Assembly: GCA_012845835.1 (NCBI GenBank)
Contig: JABAKD010000001.1
Location: forward strand, 9,630,832-9,694,831
Source of the DNA: Undaria pinnatifida
Taxonomy: Eukaryota > Sar > Phaeophyceae > Laminariales > Alariaceae
DNA: 64,000 nucleotides
Direction of reading: 5' to 3'
Positions 57,128 to 64,000 of the stretch are shown one piece after another. Position 1 is the stretch's first letter, and every line of letters begins with the position of its first letter. The translations under genes were made by a program, and so were the position numbers. Under the pieces are notes generated by a model that ran no database searches, had not been told where the DNA came from, and saw only the letters and a program-made list of their open reading frames with translations.

Positions 57128-57410
57128 TGCATTAAAGTCCCTGAGCTCCTCGCATGGGGAACTCAATACCTCACACCCGAAAAATGACTTCGAAGGCATT
57201 ATTTATTTATTCGGTCGCACAACCTGACCAAGCTTCTATGCCCCTTAAGTCCAAGAATAAAATGTACTCGTAAAATTACGTCATTGACGGGCAGTTCCTC
57301 TCACACACACGACGAGGAACTCAATCGCCCATGGATTTTTCGGCCCGACCATACAACTGCAACCCCTACCGTGGGACGACTCTGCTACGGCATATGCCTT
57401 GAAAAGCCGG
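57128..57410 (+). repeat. Dispersed repeat E, copy 3
   Basis: GAGCTCCTCGCATGGGGAAC, AATACCTCACACCCGAAA and TGACTTCGAAGGCATT relate it to 2075-2290 and 54421-54620. Confidence 0.55.
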
Positions 57411-57697
57411 TAATTACCTGTATGTAGATATCGGTCATCATTGGTACATGGGAGTAGGTGACTGGAAGATAGATTAGAGAGGCATATCTTGGATAGAATA
57501 ACAGCGCGGACAGATGGGTTCCGATGAACTCATGCTGCCCTTCTTTATAAGTGTTTGATCGGAGCGTGGAACCGGAATACGCTGTTTGATGTCGTCAAGC
57601 TCTAAGCCACGAACACACGCGAATAACGACGATGACACATCAATAGGCTAACCCACTTGGGACACACTCGGTGGCCCCTACCCGGTCATGTTATACT

Positions 57698-57715
57698 TGG
57701 CGTCGTCGGCAGGAC
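57698..57715 (+). other. Orphan primer-binding site
   Basis: TGGCGTCGTCGGCAGGAC is identical to the 18-base primer site of TRIM copy 1, but no matching LTR was recognised next to it. It may mark a decayed LTR element of another family. Confidence 0.5.
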
Positions 57716-58037
57716 GGAACTTCTCCTACGTACGCCATTGAGGCGACTCAGAAAGCTCAGGCACGCACCCTTATTGTACTGACTGCTAGTAGCATGCGTT
57801 GCCGCCGCGGTAACGAAAGAAAACCTGCTGTTACAAGTAGTAGTAGCATCGTTTTCACCCCACGTTCTACGGAATAAAATCGTGTACACTTGTAATAAAT
57901 AGTTTCCACGTTACTATCTAGACGCTTGAAAACGTGGCAGAAATGTGGCGTCCCCCGCCGAGTGTTCTTGGTCATTTCCGTTTTTTTAAAAGCTCGTGGG
58001 TGTTTTTCCATGTGCAGCTAGCATGGGATTGATCAAT

Positions 58038-58420
58038 GTTAAGGTAGTAGTGGGGTATTAGTCCGTTTGGCCACTTGCAAAAGGTTAACCAATAGCTCAC
58101 CCACACTAAGCCTTATAATACCCCCCCCCCCCCTGAAACGGCGGGATACCAGGTCCCAGCCGGATATACGGGAGGACATGTCGATATCCAAGCGGTTTCA
58201 TTTCCTGGGTATACTGGGGAGAGTATTTTTCAAGTTCGACTTGATGATGGGGAAAGTCTGAAAAGGTTTATTGTGGTGGATGTGGGGCTCGGACCCACGA
58301 CCCCAAAAACCCATGGTCTGTCGACGACGCCATTTGCTAAGGTATTAGTGGGGTATTCGTCCGTTTTTCCACTTTCAAAAGGTTCACCAATAGCTTACCC
58401 AAACTAAGCCTCATATAACA
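58038..58420 (-). mobile_element. TRIM retrotransposon, copy 3 (diverged, inverted)
   Basis: In reverse orientation: TGTTAAGGTAGTAGTGGGGT at the left, ATAGCTTACCCAAACTAAGC near the right. The internal T-arm-like block has compensating changes (GTGGGTCCGAGCCCCAC on the minus strand). No target duplication remains. Confidence 0.85.
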
Positions 58421-59986
58421 TTAATACTTTTTTTAACGCGTTTGAGGGTAGGTTTTGGTGTTGGCTACAAAATGAAAATGTTTTGCTTTCGATTAACTCC
58501 CTCGAACTGGTTTTCCCCGGGTTCTCAGATACAGTGCCTTCAAGAATCCTATGGGTACAATCAACGTTTTTCTCTCCAACAAGCCGGTGCCAGATGCCCC
58601 AAGGCATGCCTGTACATATTTCTGATGCAAGTATTCGAAGAACTGACTGAGAACGATCAATATGAAGAAATGCACCAGGTACGATGTAACGGACAATAAA
58701 CGTTGATCCAATACTGAAACAAAGTAATTTTGAGGCAAAATGCCGTAAAATCAATTTCTAATCACGACAGTGAGTTGGAAATGTTGATGTTCACGCCGTG
58801 TTCGACCTATAAAATAACCTGAATTTTCTTTTGGCGCGCACGTGCTATGCTTCCCTACCTAAACGTAACGAATGGTAGCATTTTTCAATTATTACTAGCT
58901 TCTTTAAGGGTCCCAGGAGGTCCAAATACCCAAAATATCTCAACAACAATCAAATATATGGGGAAGGAAAAGCAGAACGCCGCTCGGTAAAGCTTCGGCG
59001 GCGGGCTGGTAGAACACGGTGTCCAAATCGTCCGGTGCCCGCCTTTGAAAAATACGCTCGAACTTCCAACAACGGGTTGGCAATCAGGGAAGCTCAACTT
59101 ACTTGAATCAGCCCGTACCCCGCCTCTCCAACTCATACCGCGCCCAACCCCCCACCCCCCCGTCTTATCCCTCCCCCACCCCTGTTGCCAACGACGTTGT
59201 AAAGCACGCCTGTCACTGCGTGAGCTGGGTTCCGTCCTTTTTCATCGTTTTTAGGTTTTGGCGGTAACCGAGACATGGTGGTCGAGCTGGATCGTGTTTG
59301 TGCGGAGTAGAGAACATTAACTCCGCGCAAGGGGGGGGGGGTGAAATCGCGAAGTATATGCATAATCAGGTACGGCATCCACAAGGCAGGTTGTACATAT
59401 GATAGTACCCTCATTGTTGTCTCTAAAAGTGCCCACACCCAGAAAAAAAAAAAAATCAAAGCTGTCATCCACGTGCACGAAAGTTCGAACAAGGTGCGGG
59501 GGTCCGCTTCAAAAGTGGCCAGTCAGTAGGATGTAGTTACCCGTGTGCAAGGAAGTTACACACAAGGTGCGGAAGTCCGCCTCACAAGTGGCTCTCGGTA
59601 TGCTGCAGCTCAGGCTTCATACGATTCACCGAGCACCTCATGGCGTTTCGCGCTAGGCGCACACGATGTCTTCCTGGTCGGTGAAAGCCCGACGTCCTCC
59701 GTTCTAGCATTGTAGGGATGCGAGGGTCTAAGGTCATGCCCCGAAGGACGACTACGGCTCTGCATGAAATGCCCCCCCCCCCCCCCCCCCCGCAGCTCGC
59801 CCCCCCTCCCGCTTCCCCCCGCACCTTCTATCACGCATGTGTTGTGCGCTTGCTTTAACCGTTCTCGCTTTTGTCCTCCCCCGTTCCTCCTCCGCCCTCC
59901 CTCCTCGTCATTTTCTCCCCTTCCTTTCCCCATTCCCTATTCTGCGCTTCTCGGCCCCCGTCACGTCTTAGATGGACACCGTTGAC
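58421..59986. other. OTU intron, later part
   Basis: 58520-58690 is open in two frames at once and ends CAC-CAG before GTACGA; no family was recognised. 59590-59735 is a minus-strand copy of repeat C. C-rich runs lie at 59140-59180 and 59770-59820. Confidence 0.4.
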
Positions 59987-60244
59987 GACTGATTCTACGA
60001 TAGCCCTCCCTCAAAACCAGCGATCTTCTGTAACGAACGCTTCGTTGCCGCTCGATTCGAGAGGAAGGACGCTAGATGAAAAGGACATCTTCACATGTTT
60101 TTTTTGTTCGCGAAGGACTATCGACCGATGACGTCGGGGTGGCAAAAAGGGCACCGTGTTTCAGAAGAAGATACGACCGTGGGCCGTTTTCAAAACCGGC
60201 GATTTCGTTAAAAAAAAGTTGGGGGGGCTACCGTGGAATGACTC
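59987..60244 (+). mobile_element. MITE family B, copy 4
   Basis: Left end GACTGATTCTACGATAGCCC; right end GGGGGGCTACCGTGGAATGA. The AAAACCGGCGATTTCGTT marker is present. It lies 22 bases before MITE A copy 7. Confidence 0.8.
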
Positions 60245-60266
60245 TGACCACCACTTCTACGGGGAA

Positions 60267-60535
60267 ACGCGTGCCACGATAGAGATGCGAACTACTTTTT
60301 TTCTGAGGTGCCTCAATTTGGGAGCTTAAGACCTGTCCCAAAAAAACAGATTTGGAGAAAAAAAACAAGACTGCTGTGCACAGGATGCACAGATCCCATG
60401 GCCTAGGTAAAGGTACACAGAACAAACCGTGCAGAAAAAATGGCCTTTTTCCGGACGATTTTGGGTTAAGGAGCCCCGTCACATTCAGAAACCAGTTCAC
60501 ACGGAAAGTGCTAGACCTCTATCGTAGCATGCGTC
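60267..60535 (-). mobile_element. MITE family A, copy 7, abutting the OTU exon
   Basis: Left end ACGCGTGCCACGATAGAGAT; right end ACCTCTATCGTAGCATGCGT; reverse marker TTGGGTTAAGGAGCCCCGTC. The OTU coding match begins within a few bases of its right end. Confidence 0.85.
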
Positions 60536-60706
60536 GGGGACGATCAGGAAAGCGCAGCGGGAGGCGAAATTCCCATCGACATTGCTTTATCACGCTGGGG
60601 AGGAGCACTACTACGTCGTGCAGCCCTACGCGAAGGAGGCCAATGGTGGTACAGATGCTCTCCGCGAGGGGGGGGGCGGCGTCTGTGGAGGGCACCGATG
60701 TCGTAG
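60536..60706 (+). pseudogene. OTU C-terminal exon carrying the catalytic-His region
   Basis: The frame open from 60528 to the TGA at 60705-60707 reads GTIRKAQREAKFPSTLLYHA, then GEEHYYVVQPYAKEANGG. In OTU proteases the last strand has I-x-L-x-Y and then H-Y/W-N-x-V; here HYYVV (His codon 60606-60608) fits that pattern. A MITE ends at 60535, so the native splice acceptor has probably been displaced or destroyed. The only nearby AG is GATCAG at 60542-60547. After the 9-G run near 60669 the sequence loses protein-like character. Assignment to the same gene as 43512-55300 is inference from order, strand and domain halves. Confidence 0.6.
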
Positions 60707-60707
60707 T

Positions 60708-61300
60708 TGACAGCACAGGAAACCTCGCCGGGGTCGCAACCTACACCGGTGTTGGAATCAGCGGCAGGAGCAGCGGCATTAGTAGAAGTTGCGGCAGCCG
60801 CGGCAGTTGCGGCAGCAGCAGCAGCAGCAGGAGCATCAGCGCCAGCGGTAGCGGTAGCGGGTAAGATGCAGACGGCGCGGGAGAGGAGGAAGTCCCTTAC
60901 GTGATGTGGTGGACTCGTGTTTTGTCGTGTGTGTTGGCGGTGGGAGTTTTTGTTGCTCGAACGCAGGAGGAGAGGAAGAGGAGCAGAAGCAGGAGGAGGG
61001 TGAATAGGAAGAGGGGGAGAAGGAGGAGCTGGAGGAAGAGGGGGAAAAGGAGGAGCTGGAGGAAGAGGGGGAAGAGGAGCAGCAGGAGGAGGAGCAGAGG
61101 CAGGAAGAGGAGGAATAAGAGGAGGGGGTAGAGGAAGATGAGGGAGAGGAAGGGAAGGGAGAGGAAGAGGAGGGAGAGGAAAACGAAGACGGGGAGGGCG
61201 AGGAGTAGGAGGAAGAGGCGCAGGAGCAGGAGGAGGAAGAGGAGGCGGAAGAAGAGGAGGAAAGGGAGGAGGAGGAGGAGGTCGGGGCGGGTTTTTCCTA
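60708..61300 (+). repeat. GCA-rich then GGA/AGG-rich simple sequence
   Basis: A GCAGCA/GCGGCA run (60770-60870) makes an Ala or Ser-rich frame. Purine-only GAGGAAGAGG variants (60965-61285) make Arg/Lys or Glu-rich frames interrupted by stops. I see no gene. Confidence 0.7.
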
Positions 61301-64000
61301 TACGTACTGTTGTTCGGGAAGTATTACGATGGCCTCGATGCGGCTGCTATCTATACGATCGAATAGCCACTCAGAAATTCGCTGCTGAGTGCGTGCCCGC
61401 GAAGGGGGGGCGTTTCCCGTTTGATATTGGAGGTTGTGTGTGTAATTTCCTTTGCAGGGCGTGTATTGAAAAAGATATCGACACGTCCTGACCTGTCTGG
61501 TGCGAGCGCGTTCTGTCCTGTTTGGAAATGATTTTCAGCGCGGTGACTCACGCCAAATGTTCCCAGTCGTTCCTTTGACGTGCAGTGCCTTGCGCACCTA
61601 CTAGTATCCCAAAATATGCCTAAGGCGTTCGTGTCAGAGGCGGAAGAGGAGAGATTCGGAGGGGAGGGGTGCATGAGGGATAACTGAAAATTTCGGCTCG
61701 TGTTTGTGTAAGGCATGAACGTCGCGCCGTAGGCGTGTCCGTGACGTTGTTGATTGGCAATTCTACCGTTTTGATTGCACCAGGTTTAGTCTGAGGCGTG
61801 ATCCGGGTTTGCCCCAGAAGTGATTATGGTGGACCTTCCCTTGTGACTCTCGTTTTCCCCTTAAGTGAGTATGACGTATCATTTCCTATACGTTCCGTTC
61901 TCAGTCGAGCACGTTTCGTTTTTCGGGGCGTTGCATTTCAGACGTAGTAATTGAGATCATGGACGCGACAAAGGCCTTTGGGGTGTTAGACCTGCGTTCG
62001 TAAACTGCGCGTGAACTATGTCACCGGTGGAATTACCCGGTGACATATGTTAGAGTGCTGTTGTATATGATAAACGCTCTCCCAAGCATGGCGAGCTGAA
62101 GGAGAGATGGTCTATAAAACCTCCATGGAACAGGAGTGTTTGTTCGTGGCACGGGCTGTTTCCCTTCAAGCCTATTTATTTTCGCGTTATTTAGGTTGTT
62201 GAAAGTAGCCTCGGTGGATGTTTTGGTGATGGTTGAAGGCAAGTGTGCCATCGGAATGATTTTGATTAAAGGTCCGTTCATGCATTCGCGCGTGAAACGA
62301 TCTCACCAGTACCATGGTCTGGTGACATGGAGTGCTAGCATCGCGTGGCTGTCCTGCCCCTCGCAATAGCCCGAAACGTGGTTGTTGTTGACGCAAATGT
62401 TCGAGTGCGAGGTTGCTGTTGTTTTCAACCGCCTTCGCGGAGGCTGGAGTGCCCCCTCGGACCACCGCTCGCTGTTCCCACATTCTGGCTGTGGAGAGAG
62501 GCTCGGGGTCCCTGCGCGCCGCCGGTGATTAGTGCCGGTCGCCCCGGTGACGTATCAGGTTATCCTCGAGACTGGTATAGGTCAGTTTCATGAGTTCGAG
62601 CCCCGCCGAGTGCATACTCGTATAAATTCGGACTTTTTCTACAAGTGCACAAATTGACTTGCGGAAAGCGCAAGAGCGTGAGTTAGCAACACTCCATGAA
62701 AAATCGACGAGCAGTGGGATTGCTGAACCCTATGCGCGATAAAAACTGAAGGCAAAAGAACCGAGAGGGGAGAAGGGACGACACCTGTGACCACGGCTTG
62801 TCCAGAAGCTGGAAGTAAAAGTGTGACAGTGTGTTTTACCGAAGAAGTTCTGCCTTGTCACCTTTCTATTGATAATGACGATTTTTGCTGACCCCTTACT
62901 ACGTTTAGTGGAGACGGTGTGGAGCTTTTAACGGTTGGGGTGCCAGACACGGTACAAACCACCGGCGACGAAAAGTCGAATGCAAAACTCGAGGGTTCGA
63001 TTTGGGAGTTTGTGGCAGTTGGGGAGCCGAAGGTGTTGCGCGATCGATCGCATAACACCGCGGTCGCGAGATTATGGGACTAATCGAGCGTCCGGTGATG
63101 TTTTTCATAGTGCTGATGGCCGGGATTGATAACCAATACCTATACAAAGTGTTGTCGTATTGGAGGACAGTGTGACGTCCGCGGTCAGCCCACGCGATCA
63201 GGCTGATCTTCACCTTATGCGCCATGCACGCGCAGCTAGCTTTTTCGACACTACAAATATTAGTAGCAGCCTTCTCTCACCCGGCGGGCTGAAAGCAAAG
63301 GTGGGATAACATCTTCACGCCACGAGTTTCCTTCGAGGCCAAACAGGCGATCTACTTCATACATTTACAGTAGTAGCAGTACGATGTCCGCCATGGAAAC
63401 AAGCCAGGACCTGTGGTGTAATATCGGGTAATCAAGACAGGTGCCAGCAGCAACAGAGGCAGTGACTCCAACCGTGGGTGAAGTAATGGAATGATACCCC
63501 GTCCCGTTGAAGATGAGGAGGAGGAGTTGGGGGGTAGGGGAACGGGGGGTTAGTTTATCTCGTAGAAAAATCTTCGTTTCGTGTCCCTGTGTGTGGGCAA
63601 TCGTCGTGCCAGGCGTTCCCCGGTACGAATGGAGGGCCACCTTGCTGCGGCGCTCAGCTTCGAGTTTGTCTGCTTGCTTTGCGACTGCGGTGATACTGCG
63701 GCGATAGCAGGCCACACATCAGGCCTGTAGCATAAGTCTAGCCATTCCAACCAGATCAAAATGAATGGTAATTAGTATTTTCATGGTCTCCAATTCTGCA
63801 TACTTTTTTCTCCGCTTCACATCAAGACCGGATTGCTGTGCGCTTTGATCTCTGCTCTACGAACTATTACTTTTGCGTTGCTGCTGGGACAAAATGTCTG
63901 GGAGAAGGGCAGGACAAAGGGAGCACATCGTCTTAGGTCTCCGACCCCGCTCCTTCCCACGTACCCACTTGCTTTCGATGATAAACACGCGCTAAACGGT
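61301..64000. other. Right end of the window, no supported gene
   Basis: Short open frames without motifs. Two related hairpins (62018-62046 and 62300-62328) are the only structure noticed. Confidence 0.45.

Noticed and set aside
60901-61491. Arg/Lys-rich nuclear protein
   Set aside because: The frame reads a purine-only microsatellite; the Glu-rich frame of the same DNA is equally open in parts and both are broken by stops.
62520-62620. tRNA or tRNA-derived SINE (GAGTTCGAGCCCC)
   Set aside because: The putative T-stem does not pair beyond one base pair, and no box A or acceptor partner was found.

Overview
The window looks like nuclear DNA of an intron-rich eukaryote, most likely a brown alga or a related stramenopile. 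That assignment is inference. It rests on long GT-AG introns (often 0.5-5 kb), roughly balanced base composition, very frequent C/G and pyrimidine runs, proteins interrupted by Gly/Ser/Asn-rich inserts, and many small transposable elements. No operons, bacterial promoters, rRNA, intact tRNA or CRISPR arrays were seen.

Layout, left to right. (1) Positions 1-1884 hold the 3' end of a gene with a Tudor-like domain (exons 1-168 and 1387-1884). (2) Positions 3814-8235 are a long open frame that joins a Ser/Thr protein kinase to a C-terminal domain resembling a dual-specificity phosphatase. The phosphatase catalytic Cys and Arg are replaced by Gly and Asp, giving a STYX-like pseudophosphatase. (3) Positions 8.2-14.9 kb are repeat territory: duplicated 3' ends of the kinase gene, a 1.04-kb (TTCGG)n array, miniature elements and a 373-bp TRIM. 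(4) Positions 16602-37427 carry one gene of about 16 exons, a Nup155/Nup170-family inner-ring nucleoporin. I assembled it by matching splice sites, intron phases and family similarity. (5) Positions 37.4-43.5 kb are mostly unassigned, with miniature elements. (6) Positions 43512-60706 hold pieces of an OTU-family (ovarian tumour deubiquitinase) gene that is broken in several ways. Its first recognised exon contains a 9.4-kb non-autonomous LTR retrotransposon (43665-53088) with a CGGT target duplication, and its later exons lie among TRIMs and MITEs. (7) From 60.7 kb to the end there is simple sequence and unassigned DNA.

Three themes stand out. First, around almost every recognisable exon there are decayed local copies of exon edges, 150-420 bp away. 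This suggests introns and UTRs here grow by short tandem duplications that catch splice junctions. Second, the TRIMs and the large LTR element share LTR tips (TGTTATA), a 2-nt spacer, the primer-binding core TGGCGTCGTCG and 4-bp target duplications, so they probably use the same retrotransposition machinery. Third, two otherwise distinct MITE families share the terminal-repeat core CTACGATAG.

Gene functions are inferred from motifs read by eye. No database search was possible.
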